DNA of 41,213 nt from Buchananella hordeovulneris (GTDB lineage Bacteria; Actinomycetota; Actinomycetes; Actinomycetales; Actinomycetaceae). The first letter of the stretch is position 1. Every line of letters starts with the position of its first letter. This document shows positions 7,899-17,243 of the stretch, piece after piece. Made by a program: the position numbers and the translations under genes. The notes beneath the pieces were generated by a model. The model was not told the origin of the DNA. It made no database searches and saw nothing but the letters and a program-made list of their open reading frames with translations. The stretch lies in assembly GCA_030529545.1 (NCBI GenBank), contig JAUMWR010000018.1, positions 1-41,213 of the forward strand. Direction: 5' to 3'.

Positions 7899-8699
7899 TT
7901 AGGTGTTACGTCTGTGTTCCTCGTCCAGTAGGTACAGGTCTTCGCGTCGCACCAGCCGGGAGGCGATCGCGTACTCGACAAGCCGGGCCCGGCGGTAGGT
8001 GGCATGCCCTGCTGCACCCCCACGCATACCGGCCACCCCCATGCGGTCTAGCTTGTCCGCCACGTTGTCCAGCTTGCGGTTGAAGCGGGTGATGGCCCAC
8101 CCCAGCCGCTTGGCTGCCTCCGCGCTGCGCGGAATATCCGTGGATCCGGCCCCCGCGCGCAGCAGGCACGGCTCGGCCAGCGCCAAGATGAGCAGGTACT
8201 GCGTCGGCGTAAAGGAGACCTCCCCGACTGTTTTCTCCCCGCCCGTATGCACTGCCAGTTCGGTGCGCCGGTAGCTGGCGTTGTTTATCTCGATGTCGAA
8301 TTCGTACGTGGTCGAGCCGGCAGAGAACACCACCGTGACCGCGTCGAATACCAGCGGTAGGCGCGCCCCGGGCCCCACCCAGGCTTGCAGCATCCCCGTG
8401 GCGTCGGCCACGGTCGCGGCCAGACGGGAGCCGATGTTCTCGATCCACCACAGCCCGTCGCTGAACGACAGGAGCAGGAACCGTCGGTGCAGGTAGGGGT
8501 TGTCGTCAATAGACAAGTCCGCCTCGCGGCCAATAACAAAATCCTGCCCGGTGGCAACGTTGTACTCCTCGCCGCAGTACAAGACGCGCGCCAAGCTCTC
8601 CTCAGGGCGCTGGTTGGCCGACGTCGCTGCGGAGGCCGCCCCCATCGACGCTGCCGCCCCGTTCGCTCCGCTGCCACTTACCTGCCGTTCCTGGTTCAT
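7899..8699 (-). CDS. FHA-domain protein with C-terminal helical (winged-helix-like) region
   Basis: The product has 266 residues. The ATG at 8699 overlaps the kinase stop as ATGA, with GGAG five bases upstream. Residues 1-35 are Ala/Ser/Gly-rich and disordered. Residues about 38-140 show an FHA-like pattern (VIGREADLSIDD, then LHRRFLLLS) in which the usual Ser-x-x-His is only partly kept. Residues about 155-266 are mainly helical and Arg-rich (FTPTQYLLILALAEP, then AAKRLGWAITRFNRKLD), resembling a winged helix seen in FHA/SARP-type regulators. It lies between the kinase and eccC and may link phosphorylation to the secretion ATPase or to transcription. DNA binding is conjecture. Confidence 0.85.
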   Translation of the reverse strand: MNQERQVSGSGANGAAASMGAASAATSANQRPEESLARVLYCGEEYNVATGQDFVIGREADLSIDDNPYLHRRFLLLSFSDGLWWIENIGSRLAATVADATGMLQAWVGPGARLPLVFDAVTVVFSAGSTTYEFDIEINNASYRRTELAVHTGGEKTVGEVSFTPTQYLLILALAEPCLLRAGAGSTDIPRSAEAAKRLGWAITRFNRKLDNVADKLDRMGVAGMRGGAAGHATYRRARLVEYAIASRLVRREDLYLLDEEHRRNT

Positions 8700-10402
8700 G
8701 GGTTCTCCACGCATGCGATGACGGGCTCGGTGCTGGTGCCGTCGTCGGCGCGCACCACCACTTCCAGGCAGGTGCGTCCGGGGATCGGGTCTACTGTGAC
8801 GGAAGTGTCCTTGGTGGGTCGCACCTCCTGGTCACCCAACGGGTCCACAATCCGGTAGAGGTAGGAGGCGCCGGGGGCGTACTCCTTCCAGGTGAAGGTG
8901 ACCTTGCCGTCGGCGTATTTGCCCTCCAGGCCCTCGACCATTTTCACCTCTTGGTCCACCGGCAGGTCGGCTGGAGCGTCTTGGGTGGTCTGGTCGGCGG
9001 GCTTCTCGGTGGCACCTTCACCGCGCAGGAAGCTCCAGACGCCGAACGCGATGCCCGCCACCGCCGCCAAGGAGACCGCAGCAACCGCTAGGCGGGAGGC
9101 AAGGCTGGCGCTCTTTTGCTTGGCGGCCCCTGCCTGGGTGGGCGTCGCATTCTCCTCCGCCTGGGGCATCTGCTGTGCCGGGGTTCCCCTGGTGGCCTCA
9201 ATTTCAAACGTCGTGGGGACAACACTGACCCCGCCCGCCATGCGTGTTGCCTCGTCTACCTCGCCCGCTGCGGTGCGGGTCCGGTCATCCGGCTGGGTGT
9301 GGGACGGCGGGGTGAGCCCAAACGGCTTGGCCGGGACAGCGGACTGGGTGGGTGCCTGCCAGGAACCGCCCCCCGTTTGTCCCCAGTTGGACGACGTTGC
9401 CGCCGGCGCCACCGCCGATCCGCCACCGCCTCGCGTGGCGGCCTGGCCGGCGGGAGCTGCCATCGGGTCTATGACCGTGATGGGCGCGGCGGCCGTGCGG
9501 TCGGAATCGTCCCCGTCGTCCACTACGGGCGCGTTCCCGGTTTCCTCCACCTCAATGGGGGTGGGGGTTTGGTGCAGGTTCACCTGTACCTGCTGCAGGG
9601 CTAATGCGAACTCGTAGACGCTGCGGTAGCGCTGGGTCGGGTCCTTGGCCATCGCGATGGCCAGGATGCGTTCGAGTTCCTGGGGTACATCCGGGCGTCC
9701 GGTGGGGGGCACCGGGGCACTCAGGACCCGGTTGATGAGCGCGAATTCGCGATTGTCTCCGCCTGGCACCTCAAACGGTGAGTGTCCGGTCAGGACGGTG
9801 TGCAGGGTAGCTGCCAGGGAGTAGACGTCCAGCGAAGGTCCAAAGGGGCCCGCCCCGGTCTGTTGCTCCGGCGGCGCCCAGGGGATGGAGAAGCCCGACT
9901 CGCTATCGGTGCCGTCGGCGGTGGAAACGGCGATGCCAAAGTCGGTGAGGACCGGGTGGTCAAACTGGGTGAGCAGAATGTTGGCCGGCTTGATGTCCCG
10001 GTGCAGAATGCCGCGCCGGTGCAGGGTCTCCACCGCGCCCGCAATGCGGATACCGATCTCCAGCACCTGCGGCACGGAGTAGGTGCGTTCCTTGGCTCTG
10101 CGGCCCAGGTGCGGCGGCGGACAGTACTCCATTACCAGGTAGGAGCGCCCGTCGTCTGTGACGTTGGCGGAGAACACGGAGACGATGGAGGGGTGGTGGG
10201 ACACCTCCGCCATCAGGTTGGCTTCCGCCTCGAAGGAGGCGCTTTGTTCCGCCGTGATGTTGCGCTTGAGGACCTTTACCGCCACGTCGCGGCGGGGCAT
10301 GCGCTGCGCATAAAGGAAAACGTCTGCAAATCCGCCGCTGCCCAGGTGTTTCCTGTACTCGGCGTTGGGGATTACGGGCGGCTCGGGCCGTGTGGATGCC
10401 AT
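8696..10402 (-). CDS. Membrane Ser/Thr protein kinase, PknB/Pkb2-like, with FN3-like extracellular tail
   Basis: The product has 568 residues. The kinase domain spans about 15-270: glycine loop (LGSGGFADVF), catalytic Lys in VAVKVLKRN (about 44), HRDIKPANILL (about 134) and TDFGIAVS. The activation segment is Ser/Thr-rich and ends in WAPPEQ. A long Pro/Ala/Thr-rich linker follows, then one membrane helix (about 434-460), then about 90 residues with a fibronectin III-like strand pattern (KVTFTWKEYAPGASYLYRI). There are no PASTA repeats, so this is not the canonical cell-wall-sensing PknB. The start directly abuts the preceding FHA gene, with GGAGG six bases upstream. Likely substrates are the FHA proteins encoded beside it (inference). 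Confidence 0.95.
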   Translation of the reverse strand: MASTRPEPPVIPNAEYRKHLGSGGFADVFLYAQRMPRRDVAVKVLKRNITAEQSASFEAEANLMAEVSHHPSIVSVFSANVTDDGRSYLVMEYCPPPHLGRRAKERTYSVPQVLEIGIRIAGAVETLHRRGILHRDIKPANILLTQFDHPVLTDFGIAVSTADGTDSESGFSIPWAPPEQQTGAGPFGPSLDVYSLAATLHTVLTGHSPFEVPGGDNREFALINRVLSAPVPPTGRPDVPQELERILAIAMAKDPTQRYRSVYEFALALQQVQVNLHQTPTPIEVEETGNAPVVDDGDDSDRTAAAPITVIDPMAAPAGQAATRGGGGSAVAPAATSSNWGQTGGGSWQAPTQSAVPAKPFGLTPPSHTQPDDRTRTAAGEVDEATRMAGGVSVVPTTFEIEATRGTPAQQMPQAEENATPTQAGAAKQKSASLASRLAVAAVSLAAVAGIAFGVWSFLRGEGATEKPADQTTQDAPADLPVDQEVKMVEGLEGKYADGKVTFTWKEYAPGASYLYRIVDPLGDQEVRPTKDTSVTVDPIPGRTCLEVVVRADDGTSTEPVIACVENP

Positions 10403-12415
10403 TTACGCCTCCATCCTGATGCTGATTCCTTCGCCCAGATCCAGGCGGTCGCCCACCTGCAGGATCATCGGGGTCTTGTCGCTTAGACGCAGGGCGGCCT
10501 CGCCAGGGCGGGTGAGGTAGGTGCCGTTGTTGGAGCCCATGTCCTTGACCCGCACCTCCCAGTCGTCCACCCGGATCTGGCAGTGGGTGCGGGAGATCTC
10601 TTGCTTGGGGCTGGGCACCGGCACGATCTGCGCTTCTTGCCGCCCGGGCTCCGCGATGGCGCGGGGGCGGCGCCCCACCACCACATCGCGGTCCAGCGTG
10701 ATGACCTCGCCGGTGGAGAAGACCAGGCGGCCTAGCGCGGGGCGGGGCACGCTGGTGGTTTGCGTGGAAAGCGGGCCGCCGCAGCTGCGGCAAGAGGAGG
10801 CGTGGGTGGGGTTGGGGTGGCCGACGTTGCACAGGAGCGCCAAAACCAGCGGGCCGCTACTCGCAGCGGCGCTCTGCTGGCTCTGGGCGAGCTGACGCGC
10901 CAGATCCCGGAACTGGTTTGCCTTGCCCCCAACCACGGTGTGCCCGTCGTGGTCGCCTTCCTCGACGACTCCGGCAGTCCCCAGCGGGGCAGCCAAAGCG
11001 CTGCCTACCTGCGATGGTGGCGTGATTGACACTCCTGCGTTCTCTGCGCCAAATGGTGGCGAGGCGGGCGTTGAGATTCCCGGAACGGAGTCAATGAAGA
11101 ATTCTCCCGCCGGTGCCGGTGGGGGAGGGGAAACCGGTGCCTCGTATACGTGCGCGGTGCCCCCGAACCTCATCGCCGGCGGCTGCGCAGGCGGCGGTTG
11201 CATTTGGCCCTCCGTGGGGGGAGGGAATCCGTGCGACGCTGGGGCTGCGACGGATGCGGGCAGTACGGGCGAGCCAACCTGGTTCACCTCCACCCGGTTC
11301 ACCGGTTCGGCAGCAGCTGGGCTCGCGGGCTCCTCCAGCGCGTCGGAGTCGCGCACTTCGCGCACCGCCGCAGCCTCCACCGGCCTGATTCGGGTTGCCT
11401 CATAAAGTTGGTCGTATTCGGAGAGCTCTTCCTCAGCCGGTTGTCCTCCCGCGTCCGCAGCGGCCAAGAAGGGCGAGCCGTCCGCCGCCTCCATCGGCGT
11501 GAGACTCCATTCCTCCAGGCGCGTATCGCCGGAGTCGAACCTGGTTTCCTCGCTAGCAGATTCCGTGCCGTTCTGGTCGCCGGCGTACTCCGCAAACGTG
11601 TCAGCAGCCGCGTCCGCATCGCTAGCGGCCTGGCTATCCTCAACCTCGCCATGCTGCGCTACGCCCAGGCCCAGGGACTTGAAGAAGTTGTATGCGGAGT
11701 CGTCGGTCGGCTCACCCGAGCCCTCAGCTGGTTCCCCTGCGCCAACCCCCGCCGGGGTCGGTAGTTCTTCTGCGTCTTCCAGGTCGGTGCTGCGCGTGCA
11801 GGGCGCGGGCTCAACGCTGCTGGGAGCGGCTTCCCTATCCACGCCGCCGGCGTTCTCACCGGCCGCTGTCTCACGGGAGGCAGGGGCGGCAACGTCGTCT
11901 CCCTGCTCCCCCTGGTCGGTCAACGGCAAGTCGATCGGGCCAGCCTCGAGGAGCTCGGCCTCAACCACGCCTACCGCACCGGAGCTGATGGTGGTTAGTG
12001 GGACCACGCCGCTCTCAATGGTCCACCGGGAGTCCTTGTCGTGGTCGGCCGGAACTATCCCGGATACGCGCCAGCCCTTGACGTCGGAGAGGCGGTGCTC
12101 GGCCCACGTGATGACGGAACCGGAGGTGATGGAGTTAGGGCCCTTAGCGGTGTCCACCACCAACTCGAACGGGCCACGCACCGCAACGTGGGCGCTGGTG
12201 CCGTCCTCGATGATCGCCACGAAAGACGGCAGGGCGGACAGGTCTGTAGCGTAAAAGCTGGCCATGTCCTGCAACAGCTTTTGCAGATCCGCCCCCTGGC
12301 TCATCTTCTCCCAGCAGGACTGGGCCAGTTCCTCCATCCCAGCCTCGAGCACAAACACCCCGCGAGGGGTCACCGCCGTCGGGTTCTCCCCGGCCGTCCA
12401 CCGCCGTACTACCAT
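10403..12415 (-). CDS. FHA-domain protein with zinc ribbon and long disordered linker
   Basis: The product is about 670 residues. The ATG at 12415 (MVVRRWTAGENPTAV) has GGAG upstream and begins just after the phosphatase stop; an ATG at 12445 would overlap that gene. Residues about 1-150 form a folded domain of unknown family. Residues about 160-510 are Glu/Ala/Pro-rich and disordered. A zinc ribbon sits at about 530-550 (CNVGHPNPTHASSCRSCG). The C-terminal FHA domain at about 568-665 is well conserved (VVGRRP, ISRTHCQI, DMGSNNGTYL), so it should bind phosphothreonine. The architecture fits a phospho-dependent scaffold for the neighbouring kinase. Confidence 0.9.
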   Translation of the reverse strand: MVVRRWTAGENPTAVTPRGVFVLEAGMEELAQSCWEKMSQGADLQKLLQDMASFYATDLSALPSFVAIIEDGTSAHVAVRGPFELVVDTAKGPNSITSGSVITWAEHRLSDVKGWRVSGIVPADHDKDSRWTIESGVVPLTTISSGAVGVVEAELLEAGPIDLPLTDQGEQGDDVAAPASRETAAGENAGGVDREAAPSSVEPAPCTRSTDLEDAEELPTPAGVGAGEPAEGSGEPTDDSAYNFFKSLGLGVAQHGEVEDSQAASDADAAADTFAEYAGDQNGTESASEETRFDSGDTRLEEWSLTPMEAADGSPFLAAADAGGQPAEEELSEYDQLYEATRIRPVEAAAVREVRDSDALEEPASPAAAEPVNRVEVNQVGSPVLPASVAAPASHGFPPPTEGQMQPPPAQPPAMRFGGTAHVYEAPVSPPPPAPAGEFFIDSVPGISTPASPPFGAENAGVSITPPSQVGSALAAPLGTAGVVEEGDHDGHTVVGGKANQFRDLARQLAQSQQSAAASSGPLVLALLCNVGHPNPTHASSCRSCGGPLSTQTTSVPRPALGRLVFSTGEVITLDRDVVVGRRPRAIAEPGRQEAQIVPVPSPKQEISRTHCQIRVDDWEVRVKDMGSNNGTYLTRPGEAALRLSDKTPMILQVGDRLDLGEGISIRMEA

Positions 12416-12425
12416 CGCTGTCTCC

Positions 12426-13316
12426 TCAATCCCGAACCGCATCAACTGTGTGGTCGCGCTCCCGATGGGTAGGGATTGTGTCTTCCACGCACCGGTCGTC
12501 TACCGAGGCGGCCTCATCCCCTACGGGTTGATCCGACCAGCGGGGGGACGCTTCGAGCACGTCCACCACCACCACGGTCACGTTGTCCTTGCCCCCGGCC
12601 GTGAGCGCCATTGACACCAGCTCGTCAGCAACTTCCTGCGGGGAGGCCAGGGCCCGCGTAACTGTTTCGATGAGCGCGTCAGTGACCTCCCCGGACAGGC
12701 CGTCGGAACACATCAGCCACCGGTCGCCCTCACGGACGGGCACCACAAACAAGTCCGCCGGTACGTTCGGACCAGACCCCGCGCCCAACGCCCGAGTGAT
12801 CACGTTCTGCCGCGGCAGCGCCCTGGCCTCTACCTCGGTGACGCTTCCAGCGTCAAGTAGCTCCTGCACCTCCGAGTGGTCCACCGTCACCTGGGAAAAC
12901 GTGCCGGCAGACAGAAGGTATGTCCGAGAATCTCCAATGTTGAACACCCGAGCGCACGGCAACCCGCGATGATCAGAGAACGCGATTCCCGTGAGTGTTG
13001 AGCCAGGTGCTCCTGGCCCAGCGCCAAGTTGCGAGAGGTCTTGAGCCACTTGCCCTATCGCACTGGCGAGCTCACCCGGCGTGGCGAACTCTCCGGTAGG
13101 AAGGCTACGGAGCATACCCTCCACCACCGCTTTCGATGCCTCGTCACCCGCGCGATGCCCACCCATGCCATCCGCCACAAAGTACGCCGGGAAATCCGCC
13201 CCCCAAGCATCTTCGTTTAGCTTGCGCTTACGGCCCACATCGCTGCGCACCCCGAAGCTGACGCGCAGGTGAGCGCCGGCGACGCTCTTGGCTTCTTGGA
13301 CTGTGTCAGGACTCAT
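12426..13316 (-). CDS. PP2C-family Ser/Thr protein phosphatase (PstP/PrpC-like)
   Basis: The product has 296 residues and no membrane segment. The metal-binding PP2C motifs are intact: RKLNEDAWGADFPAYFVADGMGGH near the N-terminus (broken by normal spacing), MCSDGLSGEV, and GGKDNVTVVVVDV near the C-terminus. PP2C enzymes use Mn2+/Mg2+ to reverse Ser/Thr phosphorylation. It overlaps the RDD-FHA gene by 11 nt. Encoding it three genes before the kinase is typical of paired kinase/phosphatase control. Actinobacterial PstP usually has a C-terminal membrane anchor; this one is soluble, as in PrpC-type forms. Confidence 0.95.
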   Translation of the reverse strand: MSPDTVQEAKSVAGAHLRVSFGVRSDVGRKRKLNEDAWGADFPAYFVADGMGGHRAGDEASKAVVEGMLRSLPTGEFATPGELASAIGQVAQDLSQLGAGPGAPGSTLTGIAFSDHRGLPCARVFNIGDSRTYLLSAGTFSQVTVDHSEVQELLDAGSVTEVEARALPRQNVITRALGAGSGPNVPADLFVVPVREGDRWLMCSDGLSGEVTDALIETVTRALASPQEVADELVSMALTAGGKDNVTVVVVDVLEASPRWSDQPVGDEAASVDDRCVEDTIPTHRERDHTVDAVRD

Positions 13317-14679
13317 GGACTACCAGTTTCCGGTCGCCACATTTGATCACTGCGCCGAAAGGAGCCACCACTGGGACTCCCGGGCTAAGGGGCTGTTCAA
13401 GCCCGCCGGCAGGAATGATGCTGGTGCCATTAGTGGAGTGGAGATCTTCTACCACCACACCCCCGGCCGTGGGGTTTAGGAAGGCATGCGTCTTGGAGAT
13501 TGACCGGTCTGGATCCGCCATAGCTACCTCTCGGGTGCCCGGCCGATTGGGTCCAGCAACTGGCGCCCGTCCCACCACAATTGGCCCAGTTAACGTGACA
13601 GAGGAACCGTCTTCTGCGACAAGACGCCTCATCACCTTGACGGCCGCGATCGTGCGATCCAACCCGGCTTCCTCTACTGAGGACGATGGCGCGCCCACTG
13701 CCAACGAGGCAGGATTCCCCGGCCCGAATCTGGTAAAAGAATCTACCGGCGGCGCAAAGCTCCCTGCGGCGGGTTGTTTAGGCACAGCTGCGGCAGTAGG
13801 AATCGCCGGGGGCGTCGCCGGCAAGGGCGCCCCATAGGGGGCCGGCAAGCCAGATGGATCGGGGAGACCTGCCGGCTGGGATAGCGAAGGCGCAGCAAAC
13901 CTAGAAGGGGGTTGTGCTCCAAAATCGCTCGGTTGATTCCCAGAAGTGGCTGCGTTGGGTGAGAATCCCGCGTAGCCGTTCTCTTGGCTCGTCCAAGGGG
14001 CGGCCTCAATAAACGCATCATTCCGGCCGGTTGCGGGCAAGTTCGGGATGAACTGCTCCCCGGCATTAGGGGGCGGCATGACGGGAAGATCTGCGGCCGC
14101 TGAGGCCGTGGCGTTCCAGGGCTGGACCTCTTCCTTCTTCTCTTCTTCGACTGGAGCCGACGTGGTGATTGGGTTGCGGCCAAGCTTGACGTCAATGGCA
14201 ATGATGTTGCTGGAGCGGTCAAACCAGTGCCGCCCGTGCTCATCCATGCTGGCGAACCAGATGATGAGGGGACCGATGCCAAAGGTGACGACGGAGACAA
14301 GTGCCTCCACAAAGCGTTTGCCAAATGCGCTGGCGCCTGGGTTGGTGGCGTCGGTGAAGCAAACCCACCGCACACCCACCATCTGCATGCCCGGGCTAGC
14401 GCCAACGCGCACCAAACCGATCAACATTAGGAGCGGGTATATCAGGCCAATTAACATACCAACGAAAAGGCCAGCTACTGCGCCGTCGCCAGAGTTCTGA
14501 CCGGTGGCGCCAAGAGCCATAGCGCCACCGACCACGCTTCCTAACATGTAAAAGATGCCCACGAACACGCCATCCAGAAAGCGCGCGCCAGCACGTTTAC
14601 CGACCGAAGCAGCCACTACGCCGTCCAGGTGGGCCTCCACCGCGATCTTGGTGCCTCCCGGCGATGTCATTTCAGCCAT
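13306..14679 (-). CDS. RDD-family membrane protein with C-terminal FHA domain
   Basis: The product is about 457 residues. The ATG at 14679 overlaps the previous stop as TAATG, with AAAGGAG six bases upstream. Residues about 20-165 form an RDD domain with three to four membrane helices (GKRAGARFLDGVFVG, then RVGASPGMQMVGVRWV). A Pro/Ala-rich linker fills about 175-360. The FHA domain at about 363-455 keeps the binding residues (VVGRAPV, ISKTHAFL, DLHSTNGTSI). It is a membrane-tethered phospho-peptide reader, placed between the transglutaminase-fold protein and the phosphatase. The cargo of the RDD domain is unknown. Confidence 0.92.
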   Translation of the reverse strand: MAEMTSPGGTKIAVEAHLDGVVAASVGKRAGARFLDGVFVGIFYMLGSVVGGAMALGATGQNSGDGAVAGLFVGMLIGLIYPLLMLIGLVRVGASPGMQMVGVRWVCFTDATNPGASAFGKRFVEALVSVVTFGIGPLIIWFASMDEHGRHWFDRSSNIIAIDVKLGRNPITTSAPVEEEKKEEVQPWNATASAAADLPVMPPPNAGEQFIPNLPATGRNDAFIEAAPWTSQENGYAGFSPNAATSGNQPSDFGAQPPSRFAAPSLSQPAGLPDPSGLPAPYGAPLPATPPAIPTAAAVPKQPAAGSFAPPVDSFTRFGPGNPASLAVGAPSSSVEEAGLDRTIAAVKVMRRLVAEDGSSVTLTGPIVVGRAPVAGPNRPGTREVAMADPDRSISKTHAFLNPTAGGVVVEDLHSTNGTSIIPAGGLEQPLSPGVPVVAPFGAVIKCGDRKLVVHES

Positions 14680-17243
14680 TACTTCTCCTTTCCGGTGGAT
14701 GCAGCTTCCGCAGCAAGCCATGAGTTACTGGGGTCCAGTTCGGTTTGTTTGGGCCGCTTGGACCGTGAGGTCCCCGCCGCGATGAGGTCACGCAGCTTGC
14801 GGCGCCGGCTACGCAGCGACTTGGTTGACAACGGGGAGATGACACGCCGGTGCCAGGGAGCGGCCTTGCGTAGCTCCCGGATTACCTTCTTGCGGTCGTT
14901 CCACGCCTGAGTGACGTGGGAGTCATCGGCGCTTTGAGCGCCGAACACCACACCGTCCAGAGTCAGCGCCAGGGAGGCGATCTCGCTCTGCGGGTCGCAG
15001 TAGCGGTGGAAGTTGCTTTCCGTGGTGAGGGCAGCCAGGTTGTTTCGCTGAGTGGCGCCCTTCTTCTTTCCGCCCTTGTTCGCCTTGTTTGCGCGGCGGT
15101 TTCGACGTTCCTCCACCTGGGTGTCTAGTTGACGCGCCTGCAGGTAGCGCGTCGCCTTGGTGGATACCACTATCCCCAGATCGGTGGCGCGGTCCACTAC
15201 GTCGTCCCAAGCGGCAGAGGTGCGCTTTTCGGCGCTCCCCTTGCGGCGGCGACGGCGCGTACGCATCGCCTTGATGAGGAGGAGGATCCAGAACGGGGAG
15301 AGCACAGCGGCGCCCACTCCCGTCCACAGCAACACCTGCAGCAACCCAGCCAGCCAGGAGTCCTTCTCCTGCTCCTCGTCCTTTGAGTCATCCAGGTTGT
15401 CCGGTGGGAGCTCGGCAGGCTCCTCTACCGGGTCCGGCGGCTGCAGCACCTGCTGGCGCGGGTTCGGCTTGGGTTTGGGCACCTCGGTCTGCGGGACCTG
15501 GTCACGCGGCGGGGTGGGGTCAAAGGGCACCCATCCTGCGCCCTCAAAGGGGACCTCCACCCACAAGTGGGTGTCCTTACCCGTGAAGGTGACTGGGCCG
15601 GGCGTGCTCTCCTCTGGATAGAAACCCATCACAACACGCGAGGGGATGCCCTGGGAGCGCAGCATCAGCGCCATGACCACTGCGTACTGGTCGTCGTCAC
15701 CGATCATTAGCGCGTTTTGCAGGAAATCATCAAGACGGCTAGCCCGGTGGCCCGGCAGCGAGAGCTGGTCCGTACCGTCAGAGTAGAAGCCCTCGGAATG
15801 CAGGGTCTGCTCGAGCTTGCGAACCTTGCCCAAGCCGCCTTCTGCCTCGGCAGTAATGGTCGCAGCCACCTCGGCAACAACGTCCGGGACAGCACTGTCC
15901 CCCGGCAGGGAGAACTGGCCGATCGGCTTATCCTTCAGCTCCGCGTCGCTCCACTGCTTGTCCACCACCTGGGTGACGGTGTAGCTGTCTCCGTCCGTGA
16001 GGCGCGTGGTGGTCAGAGCCGTGCCCAGGAGGTCTGAGTAGAACAGCGCATCCGCCAGTTCACCGGCTCGGCCGGAGGCGAACTCCAGGCCGCGCAGTTC
16101 CCCACCGCCGGGCACCCAGTTGCCGCTGTATCCCAGGATCTCTACGTTCACTTCCCGGGTGGTAGCACCTGCCGGCAGCGGGTTGTCGGTGAAATTGCTG
16201 CCCACGTGGCGGAAGCCGGCTCCGCTGGCGCCGCCACCGATCTGCATCACCGTGCCGTCGTAGAAGTCCAGAGTGGCTAGCCGCAGACGGCCTCCCTCTG
16301 GCAGGCCGGTGACTCGCAGCAGCTCCTTGTCCTTGTCCGTCGTGTTGAGAGTGCGGAACTGGGTGACCGGAGAGTGGTATTCGCGCAAGTCCAGGGGCGG
16401 TTCCACGTAGTCCCGGATCACGGTGCGGTGGGCGCCTGCCAACAGGACGGTGGTGGCGGCCACCGCAGCGGCCGCCGAGGCCGCCACCATCGCGCCACCG
16501 CCCACCAGGCGGCGGGTGGTGGCGCTGGCACCCGTGCCCTCGAACTCCACCACGCCACCACTGCCCTGCTGGCGCTTGCGCGAGGCCCGCACGGCCGCCC
16601 AGGAGACCGCCACGACGCCGATCACGCCGCCCAGCACCAGCGCGGCCGGAGCGGACTGCGACCCCCACAGGATGCCCAGCAGTGCTAACACACCAACCGG
16701 CAGCAGGGACCACAGCGCGCGGGCGGTACGCAGGACGATCGTGAGTGCCACGAAGGCGGCCAACAATCCGCTGAGATAGGGCATGATCGTCGGCCCCACA
16801 AAGACCCCGGCGGGGGGCTGGACCGTGAGCAGGTCCTTCCAGGAGGTGATTGCACCCACCACCAGCATCTGCAAGGTGCGCAGCGTGGGCACCACGAATG
16901 CCGTGGTGGTCTGCGGCAGCGCCAACAGCCCACCGAAACCCAGGTAGGACCCAAAGACCAGCAGTAGCGAGCCTGGCAGGCGCAACCTAAACACTGCGGC
17001 AGCCAGCGCAGCCGCCGCTCCCACCAGCACGCCACCCAGTACCGCCACGTAGCCGCCTACTCCTCCAAAGACGGGACCGTGCGTGAGGGCGGCGGCGATA
17101 AGCAGGACGGCCGCCACGGCAGCGTCGGGCAGTCTGGTGGTCAACTCACCAAAGCGCTCCTTGCGGGCGGCGGCTTTGGCGGCGTGGGCCTTCTTCTCGC
17201 GCTCAATACGGGCCTCCTCGGCCCAGCTCGTGGCTTTGTTCAT
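14679..17243 (-). CDS. Transglutaminase-fold membrane protein (TgpA-like), catalytic Cys apparently replaced
   Basis: The product is about 854 residues; the ATG at 17243 forms ATGA with the DUF58 stop. After a basic, coiled N-terminus, residues about 35-235 contain several membrane helices and an additional one lies near 280. An extracellular region carries a transglutaminase-like core at about 510-580. The His (THLWVEV, about 559) and Asp (FDPTPP, about 576) of the triad are visible. Aligning on GIPSRVV, the position of the nucleophilic Cys (normally GYCEHFA) reads DDDQYA, so it appears to be Asp. A second membrane helix sits near 644 and a basic cytoplasmic tail follows. It probably acts structurally or in binding rather than as a cross-linking enzyme. 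Confidence 0.9.
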   Translation of the reverse strand: MNKATSWAEEARIEREKKAHAAKAAARKERFGELTTRLPDAAVAAVLLIAAALTHGPVFGGVGGYVAVLGGVLVGAAAALAAAVFRLRLPGSLLLVFGSYLGFGGLLALPQTTTAFVVPTLRTLQMLVVGAITSWKDLLTVQPPAGVFVGPTIMPYLSGLLAAFVALTIVLRTARALWSLLPVGVLALLGILWGSQSAPAALVLGGVIGVVAVSWAAVRASRKRQQGSGGVVEFEGTGASATTRRLVGGGAMVAASAAAAVAATTVLLAGAHRTVIRDYVEPPLDLREYHSPVTQFRTLNTTDKDKELLRVTGLPEGGRLRLATLDFYDGTVMQIGGGASGAGFRHVGSNFTDNPLPAGATTREVNVEILGYSGNWVPGGGELRGLEFASGRAGELADALFYSDLLGTALTTTRLTDGDSYTVTQVVDKQWSDAELKDKPIGQFSLPGDSAVPDVVAEVAATITAEAEGGLGKVRKLEQTLHSEGFYSDGTDQLSLPGHRASRLDDFLQNALMIGDDDQYAVVMALMLRSQGIPSRVVMGFYPEESTPGPVTFTGKDTHLWVEVPFEGAGWVPFDPTPPRDQVPQTEVPKPKPNPRQQVLQPPDPVEEPAELPPDNLDDSKDEEQEKDSWLAGLLQVLLWTGVGAAVLSPFWILLLIKAMRTRRRRRKGSAEKRTSAAWDDVVDRATDLGIVVSTKATRYLQARQLDTQVEERRNRRANKANKGGKKKGATQRNNLAALTTESNFHRYCDPQSEIASLALTLDGVVFGAQSADDSHVTQAWNDRKKVIRELRKAAPWHRRVISPLSTKSLRSRRRKLRDLIAAGTSRSKRPKQTELDPSNSWLAAEAASTGKEK

